From the NCBI RefSeq assembly GCF_024809975.1, contig NZ_JANUDY010000006.1:248001-312000 (forward strand): a stretch of 64,000 bases of DNA, in the 5' to 3' direction. Under the pieces are notes generated by a model. It made no database searches. It had not been told where the DNA came from and saw only the letters and a program-made list of their open reading frames with translations. The DNA comes from Comamonas sp. BIGb0152. Lineage in GTDB: Bacteria > Pseudomonadota > Gammaproteobacteria > Burkholderiales > Burkholderiaceae_C. The translations under genes were made by a program, and so were the position numbers. Shown here piece by piece: positions 25,773 to 34,646 of this stretch (position 1 is the first letter of the stretch; every line of letters starts with the position of its first letter).

Positions 25773-27796
25773 GCCCGCGCTGTCACCCCCGCCCCCGCCT
25801 TTTGCAAGCCGGGGCGTACCTGCTGGCGCTGTTGTTCTGGCTGTGGTTATCGCTGTTGGGCGGGCCTGCCATGGCCCAGACCGCCCCATCCACCCCGGCC
25901 GTTGCGAGCCGTTGCCAGGCCCAGATCCTGCAGGTGGATGCCGTCCGCGCCAGCGCGCTCAACCCGCAGCTGCCCGCGCCGGCCACGGGCTGGGAGCCGG
26001 TCAAACTGCCCGATCTCTGGACCCAGCGTTGGCCTGACCATGACGGTGCGGTCTGGTACCGCATTGCCTGGGAGCGCACTTGCAGCAGCCCACAAGCGGT
26101 GCTCGATGCCGAGTCCGCCTCGCCCCCCGAGCCCGTCGCACTGGGCATTGATGGCATCAGCGTGGCCGGTGCGGTGTATGTGAACCATGACCTGCTCTGG
26201 AGCGATACCTCCTTGGTCGAGCCTCTGTCGCGCAGCTGGAATGTGCCGCGCTGGTGGCTGCTGCCCGAGTCGCTGCTGCAGCCGGGGGTCAACACCATCT
26301 GGGTGTATGCCGTGGGCCACCGGGCCTTGAGCCCGGGCCTGGGCCAGCTGCGCCTGGGCTCACCGCAAGAGGTGGCCCAGGTGCAAGCGGGCAAACAATG
26401 GCGCCAGCGCACGGTCTACTTTGTCAATGCCGTGCTCTGCGCGATGGCCGGGGTGCTGTTCTTCAGCATCTGGCTGCTGCAGCGCCGCGCGCGCGCTTAC
26501 GGCTGGTTTGCGCTGATGGCCTTGTGCTGGATGCTCTACCTGAGCACCTACCTGGCGGGCAGCCAGTGGCCCTGGCCCGATTCGCTCACCCGCAGCCGCT
26601 TCAGTCTGGTAGCCCTGCTGGGCTATGTGCTGAGCGTCTGCATTTTTACCTTCCGCTTTGGGGCACAAAGACTGCCCTGGGTGGAGCGCTTTTTGTGGCT
26701 GCTGGCCTTCGTCGGTGCGACTGTCACCTGCCTGGTGCCGCCCGAGCATGCGCGCCAGGGCTTTAGCCTGGTCTGGCAGGGCGCGACGGCGGTATTTCTG
26801 GTCAACGGGCTGCAGTTCCAGCTCCATGCCTGGTTTCCGCGCAAACGGCCGCGCAATCTGGCGCATATCCTGCTCGCCTGCATCTGGCTGCTGCTGACCT
26901 TGGTGGCGCTGAACAACCTGTACTCGGTGCTGGACCGCTGGCAGGTGGCACGCGACTGGGCCGCCCTGAGTGGCGTGCTGGTGATTGGCCTGCTGATGCT
27001 GCTGCTGGGCGGGCAGCTGGTGCGGCAGATGCATGAGGTGCGCCGCTTTAACCGCGAGCTGAAGGTGGGCGTGGAAACGGCGCGCAGCGAGTTGGCCCTG
27101 GCCTTGGAGCGCGAGCATGTGCAAGCGCTGGAGAACGCCAAGCTGCAAGAGCGCATGGCTCTGGCCCATGACCTGCACGACGGCCTGGGCGGTGCCCTGG
27201 TGCGCAGCATGGCACTGGTGGAGCAAGCGGACGAGACCATCAGCAGCGCGCGCGTGCTGTCCTTGCTCAAAAGCATGCGCGATGACCTCAACCAGCTGAT
27301 TGACTACGGCTCCAGCGCCGGCGCATCGGTGCCCGACACCCCGGTGCAATGGGCTGCGCCACTGCGCCATCGCATTACCCGCATTCTGGACGAGATCGGC
27401 GTGCAAACCCACTGGAGCATTGCCGGGCAGTGGCAAGGCAGCCTGCAAGAAGGCAAGCGCCCCAATGCGCTGCAGTGTCTGCTGCTGACCCGCTTGGTGG
27501 AAGAAGCCCTGTCCAACGTCATCAAGCACAGCCATGCCAGCAAGGTGCGGGTGGAGTACTCGCAACCCAGGCCCAACCAGCTGCTGGTGCGGGTCGAGGA
27601 CGATGGTGTGGGCTTTGATGTGCAGGCCGTGCAGCGCGCCGGCCAATCGGTGGGTATGCGCAGCATGGCTGCGCGCGCCGAGCGCCTGGGCGCCAGCTTC
27701 AGCGTGCAATCGAGCCCGGCGGGCACGATGGTGACGGCCGTGCTGCAGCTGGGTGCGGGGCTGCCGCATGCCACTACCGTCACTGGTCCGCGCTGA
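25769..27796 (+). CDS. Membrane sensor histidine kinase (7TM-DISM-like sensor, HisKA_3)
   Basis: This 675-residue kinase starts at GTG 25769. It has a signal-anchor/signal peptide (about 11-36), a periplasmic domain of jelly-roll type (about 40-210; PVALGIDGISVAGAVYVN...SWNVPRWWLLPESLL), about seven membrane segments (215-418), a short coiled region and a cytoplasmic kinase. The HisKA_3 box AHDLHDGLGGAL places the phosphorylated residue at His470. The N-box is EEALSNVIKHSHA (Asn583), and ATP-lid motifs are DDGVGF (611-616) and GMRSMAARAE (629-638). The layout matches 7TMR-DISM sensors, which often sense carbohydrates or envelope ligands. It partners with the overlapping response regulator. 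Confidence 0.9.
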   Translation: MSPRCHPRPRLLQAGAYLLALLFWLWLSLLGGPAMAQTAPSTPAVASRCQAQILQVDAVRASALNPQLPAPATGWEPVKLPDLWTQRWPDHDGAVWYRIAWERTCSSPQAVLDAESASPPEPVALGIDGISVAGAVYVNHDLLWSDTSLVEPLSRSWNVPRWWLLPESLLQPGVNTIWVYAVGHRALSPGLGQLRLGSPQEVAQVQAGKQWRQRTVYFVNAVLCAMAGVLFFSIWLLQRRARAYGWFALMALCWMLYLSTYLAGSQWPWPDSLTRSRFSLVALLGYVLSVCIFTFRFGAQRLPWVERFLWLLAFVGATVTCLVPPEHARQGFSLVWQGATAVFLVNGLQFQLHAWFPRKRPRNLAHILLACIWLLLTLVALNNLYSVLDRWQVARDWAALSGVLVIGLLMLLLGGQLVRQMHEVRRFNRELKVGVETARSELALALEREHVQALENAKLQERMALAHDLHDGLGGALVRSMALVEQADETISSARVLSLLKSMRDDLNQLIDYGSSAGASVPDTPVQWAAPLRHRITRILDEIGVQTHWSIAGQWQGSLQEGKRPNALQCLLLTRLVEEALSNVIKHSHASKVRVEYSQPRPNQLLVRVEDDGVGFDVQAVQRAGQSVGMRSMAARAERLGASFSVQSSPAGTMVTAVLQLGAGLPHATTVTGPR

Positions 27797-27826
27797 ATGC
27801 CGCAGCAATCACCAATGCGTGCGGTT

Positions 27827-28750
27827 TCAGGGTGTCAGCACGCCGTCTGGTATCGCACTTAAACCTTGAAAGCCCTGCACAGGTCGTCCATTGTGTTTCT
27901 GCGCTGTCGGATCTTGGGGATGTCTGTTTTCCTGTTGCAGGCATTCGGTGCCCACCCAGCCGTTACCGGCACCAGGGACCTGGGGTGTGCAAGACGACAC
28001 TGGCCTCCACGGAGTGCGCCGCATATCACAGGTCAAATCGTAGCCGGGCGTGACAGTGGTACGGCAGGCGCCCGGTCCGCTTTGCTCCCGCTCGCGCCAG
28101 TGATTCTGGGGGTCGGTACATTCAACCATGTAGTTGCTTTCTAGCCCCGCATGACAGGCGCTTGGGGCGACAGTGCTGCTCAAGAGGCTGCCACGGCCTT
28201 CGCAGAAAATGTCCATACGCCCGGGTTGATCAGTGCCCTTTCCAGGCTCGCAAAAGGCGACCATTTCCGAGCCGGAACGCTGCGTACACGCGGTATAGAT
28301 GCCACTGAGCGCATCCCATACCGGTGCGCTGGTAATGGGGCAGCTGTTGTCCGTTTCTCCATCGGCGCCGTTGACTGCCTCGAACACACAGTTGGCATCC
28401 CGGTCCATATCCGCGGGGGTGCTTCGGGTGGTTATGCACCGTTGGCGGTACTGCATTTTATGTATGTACTTCCAGCTCAGGCGCTGCTGGTACAGGTTTT
28501 TGGTGACGGTGTGGGTGCCTTGAACATACCAGTACTGGCTGGCTACCGCCAAGGTCTCCCCATCCAAGACCAACTTCTGGTGGGTGTTACCACTCCTGCT
28601 AGTCGCATGAATGGCCGCAAGGCTAGCGGCAGCACTATCTTGAGCATGCGGCGAAATAGGAGTGGCGGTCACCACATTGGGGGATAGGCCCGCTGCCAGT
28701 GCGCCCACAACGGCTAATGCGCACCGCTTCGCCACTATGCGCAGAGCCAT
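27827..28750 (-). CDS. Hypothetical exported cysteine-rich protein
   Basis: I do not recognise this protein. From the ATG at 28750 (307 residues) it has a signal peptide (MALRIVAKRCALAVVGALAAGL, likely cut near residue 30). The mature part is cysteine-rich, with regularly spaced Cys in its second half (QRCITTRS, ANCVFE, NSCPIT, TACTQR, AFCEPG, FCEGRG, ACHAG, ECTDP, ACRTT, LTCDM, SSCTP, ECLQQ), suggesting several disulfides in the periplasm or outside. The frame is open back to 28900, but the added 50 residues lack signal features and neither start has a strong ribosome site. It converges with the kinase gene 30 bases away. Confidence 0.5.
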   Translation of the reverse strand: MALRIVAKRCALAVVGALAAGLSPNVVTATPISPHAQDSAAASLAAIHATSRSGNTHQKLVLDGETLAVASQYWYVQGTHTVTKNLYQQRLSWKYIHKMQYRQRCITTRSTPADMDRDANCVFEAVNGADGETDNSCPITSAPVWDALSGIYTACTQRSGSEMVAFCEPGKGTDQPGRMDIFCEGRGSLLSSTVAPSACHAGLESNYMVECTDPQNHWREREQSGPGACRTTVTPGYDLTCDMRRTPWRPVSSCTPQVPGAGNGWVGTECLQQENRHPQDPTAQKHNGRPVQGFQGLSAIPDGVLTP

Positions 28751-29439
28751 AAAAGTTCTGAATCCTTGCTGATTCAGCAAACGCAGCTTTGTATAGGTAT
28801 GGGCACCGGCCAGCTTGGTCTGTAGCCGGCACAAGGTGTCGCAGTCCTCAAACAAGTACAGAGAGGTTGTTTTTGGTCGTATAGGTCTGGAGTGCATCAT
28901 CCAAATAGATTAATAAATACTATTTTCAACTACATTTTTATAGATTATTTGTTATCTGGAATCATAGGTGACCTTTTGCCCATCAAGCAAAAACAAGTCC
29001 ATCTGCCGCAACTTTGGATTTCCAAAATGCTGAAAATTTAAGCAAATTGACATCAATTGACAATGATCAAAATGGCTAATTTGATAGCATCCTTTTTATA
29101 ATTTGAAAGCCTTAACAGATAGTTGATGGCTCGTGAAGGCGACCCTAGCCCAGGGTACGCGTCAGGCAGAGACACGGTGAAAGCATTCGCATAGACGGCC
29201 GAATCCGTAGTCTCCAAACCAAAATTTGTTGCAAACGCGCACGTTGAACAACGTCAGACTCGGGTCAGATCCTAGCCTGTATGGGGTGATCCACCTGACG
29301 TTGAACGGGTGCGTAACGCCATGGAGGAGCGTCAAGAAGGAGGATGCCCTGCGCTATGGACGGCAGTAGTCCATCATGGTCGTATACGCCGTCTGTCATG
29401 CGGCAGGGACAAACGGCGATCCACCAGACAGCGGATTGT
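28751..29439. other. Intergenic region upstream of the Cys-rich protein
   Basis: Nothing coding is supported here. Bases 28900-29110 are AT-rich with closely spaced TTGACA-like words near 29048-29065 and are probably the promoter of the minus-strand gene. Bases 29110-29439 are GC-richer; the pair CAACGTCAG (29249-29257) and CTGACGTTG (29295-29303) is inverted. Open frames in the last part are shadows of znuA. Confidence 0.45.
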
Positions 29440-30420
29440 TTAATCCGCTTGCAAGGCCTTGAGCAAGGTGGCCGCATTGGTCTCGACCATATCGATATAG
29501 GTGCTGGCGGGCCCACCTGCGGGCGACAGCGCATCGGAGTACAGCCGCCCACCCATGGCAGCGCCGGTCTCGCGGGCGAGTTGCTCCAACAGGCGCGGGT
29601 CGGAGATGTTCTCGACAAAGATGGCGCCAATGCGCTCCTCACGTACTTGCTTGACCAGCGCAGCCATGTCGCGGGCGGAGGGCTCGGATTCGGTCGACAG
29701 GCCGCGCACCGGCACAAAGCGCAGGCCATAGGCCTGGGCAAAGTAGCCAAAGGCATCATGGGTGCTGACGACGCTGCGCCGCTCTGCAGGCAGGGCGGCA
29801 AAGCGCTGGCGCAGGCTGGCGTCCAGGGCCGTCAGGCGGGCGATGTACTGCCTGGCCTGCTGGTCGTACTGGGCAGCGTTGGCGGGGTCTGCCTTGGCCA
29901 GGCCCTGGGCGATGTTGCGCACATAGACGATGGCGTTGCGCACATCCTGCCAGGCATGGGGATCCTGAGGACCGTGGTTATGGCCATGGTGGTGGCCGTG
30001 CCCATGGTCATGCCCCGCCTTGTCAGCGCCCGCGCCATGGCTGTGGCCTTGACTATTGGGCAAGATGCGCACTGCAATGCCCTGCGATGCCACGATCTCC
30101 TGGCCCTTGAAACCCGATGCCTTTTTCAGCCTGGGCAGCCAGCCCTCAAACCCCAGGCCATTGGCCACCAGCACCTTGGCTTGCAGCAGCTGGCGTGCCT
30201 GCTGCGGCGTAGGCTCAAACACATGGGCATCGCCATCGGGGCCCACCAAGGCGGATACGGTGACCAGATCGCCCCCCACCTGGCGGGTCAAATCCTGCAA
30301 GATAGAAAAGCTGGCCACCACGGGCAGCGGCTGGCCCGCAGCCCAGACGGAGGTGGCGGGCAAAGCGCTGGTCAGCGCCAGCCCCATCAGCGCGCGGCGG
30401 TGGAGGAAAAAATTCGTCAT
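29440..30420 (-). CDS. znuA: Zinc ABC transporter substrate-binding protein
   Basis: This 326-residue periplasmic metal-binding protein has a signal peptide (1-28, ...SVWAAG). Expected metal ligands are His66 (DAHVFEP), His155 (DPHAW), His221 (STHDAFGYF) and an Asp in the SDALS segment. A His/Asp/Gly-rich loop at 126-149 (alternating HDHGHGHHHGHNHG) is the ZnuA-type zinc-collecting loop and points to Zn rather than Mn. Its ATG overlaps the znuB stop (ATGA, 30417-30420). It is the last gene of the zinc uptake operon, downstream of a Zur box. Confidence 0.95.
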   Translation of the reverse strand: MTNFFLHRRALMGLALTSALPATSVWAAGQPLPVVASFSILQDLTRQVGGDLVTVSALVGPDGDAHVFEPTPQQARQLLQAKVLVANGLGFEGWLPRLKKASGFKGQEIVASQGIAVRILPNSQGHSHGAGADKAGHDHGHGHHHGHNHGPQDPHAWQDVRNAIVYVRNIAQGLAKADPANAAQYDQQARQYIARLTALDASLRQRFAALPAERRSVVSTHDAFGYFAQAYGLRFVPVRGLSTESEPSARDMAALVKQVREERIGAIFVENISDPRLLEQLARETGAAMGGRLYSDALSPAGGPASTYIDMVETNAATLLKALQAD

Positions 30421-31310
30421 TCAGAGACTCCCATTGGTTCAGACACAGAATCGTTGCCAAGCCTTTGGCGCTGTGCGCGCACGCTGCCCAGCCGGCCCAG
30501 GCACAAAGACAGCAGGTACAGCAGGCCCAGGCCCAAGGTGATGGCGGCCGATGCCGCAATGCCCGCGTGGTAGGACAGCAGCAGGCCCAGCACGCTGCCG
30601 GCCATGGCAATGCCCATCGACAGCGCCATCTGCAGCCCCACGCCGCGCAACCAAAAGCGCGCGCTGGCAGCGGGCAGCACCACCAGGGCCACCGCCATCA
30701 GGGTGCCCAGCGAATGGAAGCCCCCCACCAGGTTGAGCACCAGCAACAGCATGAACACCACATGGCTGCTGCGGCCCATGCGCCCCTGCAAGCGCAAATA
30801 GCCGGGGTCCAGGCACTCCATCAGCAAGGGCCGGTACACCAGCGCCAGCCCCAGCATCGAGAGCATGGCGATGGTGGCCGTCAGGTACAGGGTGGGATCG
30901 TCCAGCGCCAGCACGGAGCCAAACAGCACATGCAGCAGATCCACATTGGAGCCGCGCAGCGAGATCAGCAGCACGCCCAGCGCTAGCGAGATGAGGTAGA
31001 AGCCGGCAAAGCTGGCGTCTTCACGCAAGGCGGTGTAGCGGGTGACCACCCCCGCGAGCATGGCCACAACCAGGCCGGCGGCTAGCCCGCCTATCGTCAT
31101 GGCCGGCAGCGACAGCCCAAACAGCAAATAGCCCAGGGCAGCGCCCGGCAAGATGGCATGCGACATGGCATCGCCCACCAGACTCATGCGGCGCAGCAGC
31201 AAGATGGTGCCCAGCGGGGCGGCACCGGCGCTCAAGGCCAGGCAGCCGGCCAGCGCGCGGCGCATAAAGCCATAGTCCGCGAAGGGCTGCCACAGCAGCT
31301 CGGCGATCAT
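30417..31310 (-). CDS. znuB: Zinc ABC transporter permease
   Basis: The 297-residue ABC-3 type permease is highly hydrophobic with about eight membrane segments (GTILLLRRMSLVGDAMSHAILPGAALGYLL near the N-terminus is typical of ZnuB/TroC proteins). The ATG at 31310 is preferred over a GTG at 31316: it has GGAGGT four bases upstream and overlaps the znuC stop as ATGA (31307-31310). It carries zinc from ZnuA into the cytoplasm, driven by ZnuC. Confidence 0.94.
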   Translation of the reverse strand: MIAELLWQPFADYGFMRRALAGCLALSAGAAPLGTILLLRRMSLVGDAMSHAILPGAALGYLLFGLSLPAMTIGGLAAGLVVAMLAGVVTRYTALREDASFAGFYLISLALGVLLISLRGSNVDLLHVLFGSVLALDDPTLYLTATIAMLSMLGLALVYRPLLMECLDPGYLRLQGRMGRSSHVVFMLLLVLNLVGGFHSLGTLMAVALVVLPAASARFWLRGVGLQMALSMGIAMAGSVLGLLLSYHAGIAASAAITLGLGLLYLLSLCLGRLGSVRAQRQRLGNDSVSEPMGVSE

Positions 31311-32032
31311 GCCCACCTCCGGGCAGCAGCCAGTGCGGGCAGCACATCGGCCGTATCGCCCCAGGCCAGCTGCGTGCCCGCCAGCGCCAAAGCCTGCGGA
31401 AAACAGGCATGCACCATGTCACGGTCGTGTAGCACGGCCAGCACGGTTCTGCCCCGTGCATGCCACTGCTGCAACAGCTGCAGCAGCACATCGATGGAGG
31501 GCTCATCCACGCCGCTGAAGGGCTCGTCCAGCAAGATCACCGGCGGGTTCTGCACCCAGAGCCGGGCAAAGCGCATGCGCTGGAACTGCCCGCCCGAGAG
31601 CTCGGCAATCCAGCGCGGCTGCCAGCCCTGCAGGCCCACCGCAGCCAGGGCCGCGCTGATCTGCGCGCGCTGGGCATCGCTCACCGCCCGCAGCGCACCG
31701 GTCTGCGCCCACAGGCCCAGGCTGACAAAGTCCTCCACGCTGATGGGAAAGTCACGCTCCACCTCACACACCTGCGCCAGGTAGCCCAGCGCGGCACGCG
31801 GGTAGCGGCAGCGCAGCGAACCCTGCATGGGCGCCAGCAGCCCCAGCAGGCCCTTGAGCAAGGTCGATTTGCCGCCGCCATTGGGGCCGACGATGGCCGT
31901 CATCGAGCCCGCCGCAAACTGCCCGTTGACACCGCGCAGCGCCAACTTGCCGCCATAGCCCAGGCCGAGGTTGGAGAGGTCGATATCTACGCCGTGCACG
32001 GCCGCCGGCAGACTGGCAATGGACTGCATCAT
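31307..32032 (-). CDS. znuC: Zinc ABC transporter ATP-binding protein
   Basis: The cytoplasmic ATPase (241 residues from the ATG at 32032) has Walker A GPNGGGKST, signature LSGGQFQRM, Walker B VILLDEPF and an H-loop His in VLHDRDM. The frame is open to 32098, but the ATG pair at 32032/32029 overlaps the stop of a short membrane-protein frame (ATGA), which fits the tight coupling of the rest of the operon. It ends inside the znuB start. Confidence 0.93.
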   Translation of the reverse strand: MMQSIASLPAAVHGVDIDLSNLGLGYGGKLALRGVNGQFAAGSMTAIVGPNGGGKSTLLKGLLGLLAPMQGSLRCRYPRAALGYLAQVCEVERDFPISVEDFVSLGLWAQTGALRAVSDAQRAQISAALAAVGLQGWQPRWIAELSGGQFQRMRFARLWVQNPPVILLDEPFSGVDEPSIDVLLQLLQQWHARGRTVLAVLHDRDMVHACFPQALALAGTQLAWGDTADVLPALAAARRWA

Positions 32033-32157
32033 GGCTGCTGCACCGCCCATGCGACCACGCCCCACAGCAGCGCGCTCAGGCCCAAGGCCAGCAGACAACG
32101 CGCCAGCGCCGATGCCTGCAAGGCACTGCGGCGCCTTGTCTTTTGTGTTGATGCCAT
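32029..32157 (-). CDS. Small membrane protein preceding znuC, 42 aa
   Basis: This short frame (ATG 32157) encodes a basic N-terminus (MASTQKTRRRS), a single hydrophobic helix (CLLALGLSALLWGVVAWAV) and a short tail, so it would be a one-pass inner-membrane peptide. Its TGA overlaps the znuC ATG (ATGA), like every other junction in the operon, and it is the first open frame after the Zur box. These facts support translation, but I know no named family for it. It might be a small subunit or leader of the zinc importer. Confidence 0.5.
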   Translation of the reverse strand: MASTQKTRRRSALQASALARCLLALGLSALLWGVVAWAVQQP

Positions 32158-32292
32158 ATCCGATGTTTCGCCTTTGCGATTGCCATTGCCACTGCGACTA
32201 CCACTGCGCCGATGTGCCGGGTGTGCCGGTGTGTGCCACGCAGGGCCCATGCAGCATCGCCAGGCGGCGGCGCTGCAAAGCGCTAAGAATGT

Positions 32293-32306
32293 GATGTTAT
32301 AACATC
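32293..32306. promoter_or_regulatory. Zur box upstream of the znu operon
   Basis: GATGTTATAACATC is a perfect palindrome that matches the core of the proteobacterial Zur box (ATGTTATAACAT). It lies 136 bases before the small membrane protein that begins the znu operon. Zur with zinc would repress here. Confidence 0.85.
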
Positions 32307-32443
32307 AAAATGGTTGCTACAGGGAAACCCCAGCCGACGCCCGGAGCCGAGTACAACGGCGGGCCTAGCCCGCAAGCTAAGCCATGCCTGGGGCTTTAGA
32401 ACCGTTTAGAAAAAGTAGCGGGCTGCTTTGGCCCTGGCGCCGA

Positions 32444-32872
32444 TCAGGCCGCCGCAGGCGCAGTGCAGCGGCTGCAAATGCCATGCATCTCGACATGGGT
32501 GCTGCTGGGGCGAAAGCCATTGGCCTTGGACCAGGTTTTGAGGCGCCGCTCCACAGCGGGCTCCAAAAACTCATCCACCCGACCGCAGCGGTCACAGATG
32601 GCGAACACCACCAGGCCGTGGTCGTGGCCTTCGGCATGCGCATGGGCGCAGACCACAAAGGAGTTGAGGCTCTCGACCCGGTGCACCAGCCCGTATTCGA
32701 TCAGCTTGTCCAGCGCGCGGTAGACCTGTTGGGGCGCACGCACACCCGCATCCCGCAACTGGTCGAGCAAGGCATAGGCGCTGGCGGGATTGGCCTCGCG
32801 CGCAAGCGTCTGCAGCACCAGGGCTTGGTGCTTGGTCAACTCGGGCAAGGGTGTTTTGGCGGCTTGGGACAT
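32444..32872 (-). CDS. zur: Zinc uptake regulator, Fur family
   Basis: The 142-residue repressor has an N-terminal winged helix (about 10-70; LVLQTLAREANPASAYALLDQLRDAGVRAPQQVYRALDKLIEYGLVHRV), a His-rich regulatory metal segment (AHAHAEGHDHG, 76-86) and two structural Cys pairs, C93-x2-C96 and C133-x2-C136. With zinc it should repress the genes behind both ATGTTATAACAT boxes nearby. It lies between the znu operon and a small conserved gene on the same strand; the latter probably shares its promoter and the Zur box at 33232, so Zur may be autoregulated. Confidence 0.94.
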   Translation of the reverse strand: MSQAAKTPLPELTKHQALVLQTLAREANPASAYALLDQLRDAGVRAPQQVYRALDKLIEYGLVHRVESLNSFVVCAHAHAEGHDHGLVVFAICDRCGRVDEFLEPAVERRLKTWSKANGFRPSSTHVEMHGICSRCTAPAAA

Positions 32873-32899
32873 GGTGGCAACAAAGGCAGAGGCCAGAGT

Positions 32900-33154
32900 T
32901 TAGCCGGTCTTCTGTGCGGGCGCCGCCAGCGGGGGCACCGCAGGGGCGCCCTCCTGCTCCTGCGCGGCTTGCAAAAACCAACCTTGCACCGCCTGCCAAT
33001 GCGCATCGCCATACAGGCGCCGGAAGCGCTGGGTTTCTTCCAGTTGCGGGTTGCGCCACACCGCCAGGCGCTGCGCGATGAAATCGGCACTCAACAGAAT
33101 GCCGCATTCGACGCTGATGCAGTGCCGCCACTGCGCGTAGGTCCTTGGAATCAT
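32900..33154 (-). CDS. Small conserved hypothetical protein upstream of zur
   Basis: The ATG at 33154 follows AAAGGA eight bases upstream and gives 84 residues ([20 protein letters not shown]...). The protein is soluble, helix-rich and aromatic ([39 protein letters not shown]) and ends in an Ala/Pro-rich tail. I recall similar short proteins near metal regulators in Burkholderiales but know no function. It lies just downstream of a perfect Zur box and 27 bases upstream of zur, so it is probably zinc-controlled and co-transcribed with zur. Confidence 0.65.
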   Translation of the reverse strand: MIPRTYAQWRHCISVECGILLSADFIAQRLAVWRNPQLEETQRFRRLYGDAHWQAVQGWFLQAAQEQEGAPAVPPLAAPAQKTG

Positions 33155-33231
33155 CGCTGTCCTTTCCACATCTCGACAGCCGCCATCCCCGGTTCCCACT
33201 GAACGGATGAGAAAAGCCAGCTTGAATTTGT

Positions 33232-33245
33232 TATGTTATAACATA
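33232..33245. promoter_or_regulatory. Zur box between divergent zur cluster and COG0523 GTPase
   Basis: TATGTTATAACATA is a perfect palindrome sharing the 12-bp core ATGTTATAACAT with the znu box. It sits between divergent starts at 33154 (minus) and 33330 (plus), so one site could control both. Confidence 0.85.
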
Positions 33246-33329
33246 TCTCATTACCAACGACCTCACCACCAAGCGCTGGCCTGGGCATGCAGCAAGCCAC
33301 CCAGGCCAGCACCAATCTCGCATTCCACG

Positions 33330-34571
33330 ATGACCTCCTCCACTCTCTCTTATCCGCTGGCCACCACCCGCGCACCCAAACTCCCCGTCACTGTGCTTTC
33401 GGGGTTCCTGGGCGCCGGTAAAACCACCTTGCTGAACTACATCCTGAACAACCGCGAAGGCCGGCGCGTAGCGGTCATCGTCAATGACATGTCCGAGGTC
33501 AATATCGACGCCGCCCTGGTGCGCCAGGGGGGTGCCGAGCTGTCGCGCACCGATGAGAAGCTGGTGGAGATGAGCAATGGCTGCATCTGCTGCACCCTGC
33601 GCGAGGACCTGCTGGTGGAAGTAGCCCGCCTGGCCAGCGAAGGCCGCTTTGACCAGCTGGTGATCGAGTCCACCGGCATCTCCGAGCCCCTGCCCGTCGC
33701 CGAGACCTTTACCTTTGCCGGTGAGGACGGCCGCAGCCTGGGCGACGTGGCGCAGCTGGACACCATGGTCACGGTGGTCGATGCCTTTAACTTTTTGCGC
33801 GACTACAGCTCGCGCGACCCCCTGCGAGCCCGTGGCCAATCCATGGGTGAAGAGGACCAGCGTACCGTTGTGGACCTGCTGGTCGAGCAGATCGAGTTCT
33901 GCGATGTGATCGTGCTCAACAAGTCGGACTTGGTATCCAACGAAGAGCGCGAGCAGCTAATGGGCATCTTGCGTGGCTTGAACCGCCGCGCCCGCATTGA
34001 GCTGGCCGAGTTTGGCCAGGTCCGACTGGACAAGGTGCTGCAAACGGGCCTGTTCGATTTTGAGCAGGCCTCCCAGGCCCCCGGATGGTTGCAAGAGCTG
34101 CGCGGCAACCACCAGCCTGAGACGGAGGCCTATGGCATTGGCAGCTTTGTCTACCGCGCACGCCGCCCCTTCCACCCCGAGCGCTTTGCGGCACTGGTCG
34201 GCAGTGAGTGGCCGGGGGTTGTGCGCTCCAAAGGTTTTTTCTGGCTGGCCAGCCACCCCACGTTGGCAGGCCAGTGGTCACAAGCCGGTGCCGTTGCGCA
34301 CCACAGCGCTGCTGGTTATTGGTGGGCTACCGTGCCCGAAGAACGCTGGCCGCAGGACGAAGAAGCCCTGGCCCTGATTCGCAAAGCCTGGGACCCGCAG
34401 GTGGGCGATGCCCGCCAGGAGCTGGTGCTGATCGGCATGGGGATGGACGAGGCGGCGCTGCGTGCGCAGCTGGATGCCTGCTTGCTCAGCGATGCGGAGA
34501 TGGCGCTGGGGCCTGCGGGGTGGGCGGGGTGGGGGTGTTCGTTTGTGGGCTGGCCGGAGAGCGCAGTCTAA
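33330..34571 (+). CDS. COG0523 G3E-family GTPase, zinc-starvation metallochaperone (ZigA-like)
   Basis: The 413-residue protein starts at ATG 33330; the open frame upstream would run through the Zur box and is not coding. It shows the G3E P-loop GFLGAGKTT (25-33), the metal-binding GCICC motif (Cys85, 87, 88), the IESTGISEP switch and NKSD guanine-specificity motif, then a C-terminal CobW domain ([19 protein letters not shown]...). Zur-regulated members of COG0523 are thought to deliver scarce zinc to client proteins. The Zur box 85 bases upstream supports this role rather than cobalamin or nitrile-hydratase service. Confidence 0.9.
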   Translation: MTSSTLSYPLATTRAPKLPVTVLSGFLGAGKTTLLNYILNNREGRRVAVIVNDMSEVNIDAALVRQGGAELSRTDEKLVEMSNGCICCTLREDLLVEVARLASEGRFDQLVIESTGISEPLPVAETFTFAGEDGRSLGDVAQLDTMVTVVDAFNFLRDYSSRDPLRARGQSMGEEDQRTVVDLLVEQIEFCDVIVLNKSDLVSNEEREQLMGILRGLNRRARIELAEFGQVRLDKVLQTGLFDFEQASQAPGWLQELRGNHQPETEAYGIGSFVYRARRPFHPERFAALVGSEWPGVVRSKGFFWLASHPTLAGQWSQAGAVAHHSAAGYWWATVPEERWPQDEEALALIRKAWDPQVGDARQELVLIGMGMDEAALRAQLDACLLSDAEMALGPAGWAGWGCSFVGWPESAV

Positions 34572-34646
34572 GCAGCCGCGAAGCATTGGTAGCGATCCAG
34601 GATCTTCCGGCCTCGGCCCTGCGCTGGTCTACCCAGACCGGCGCTC

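Noticed and set aside
29344..30573. Plus-strand 409-codon frame over znuA
   Set aside because: Shadow of znuA; the minus strand has signal peptide and metal-binding histidines.
32359..32373. GCGGGC-CTA-GCCCGC hairpin downstream of zur as a terminator
   Set aside because: The stem is good but no T-run follows on the minus strand, so it was not called.
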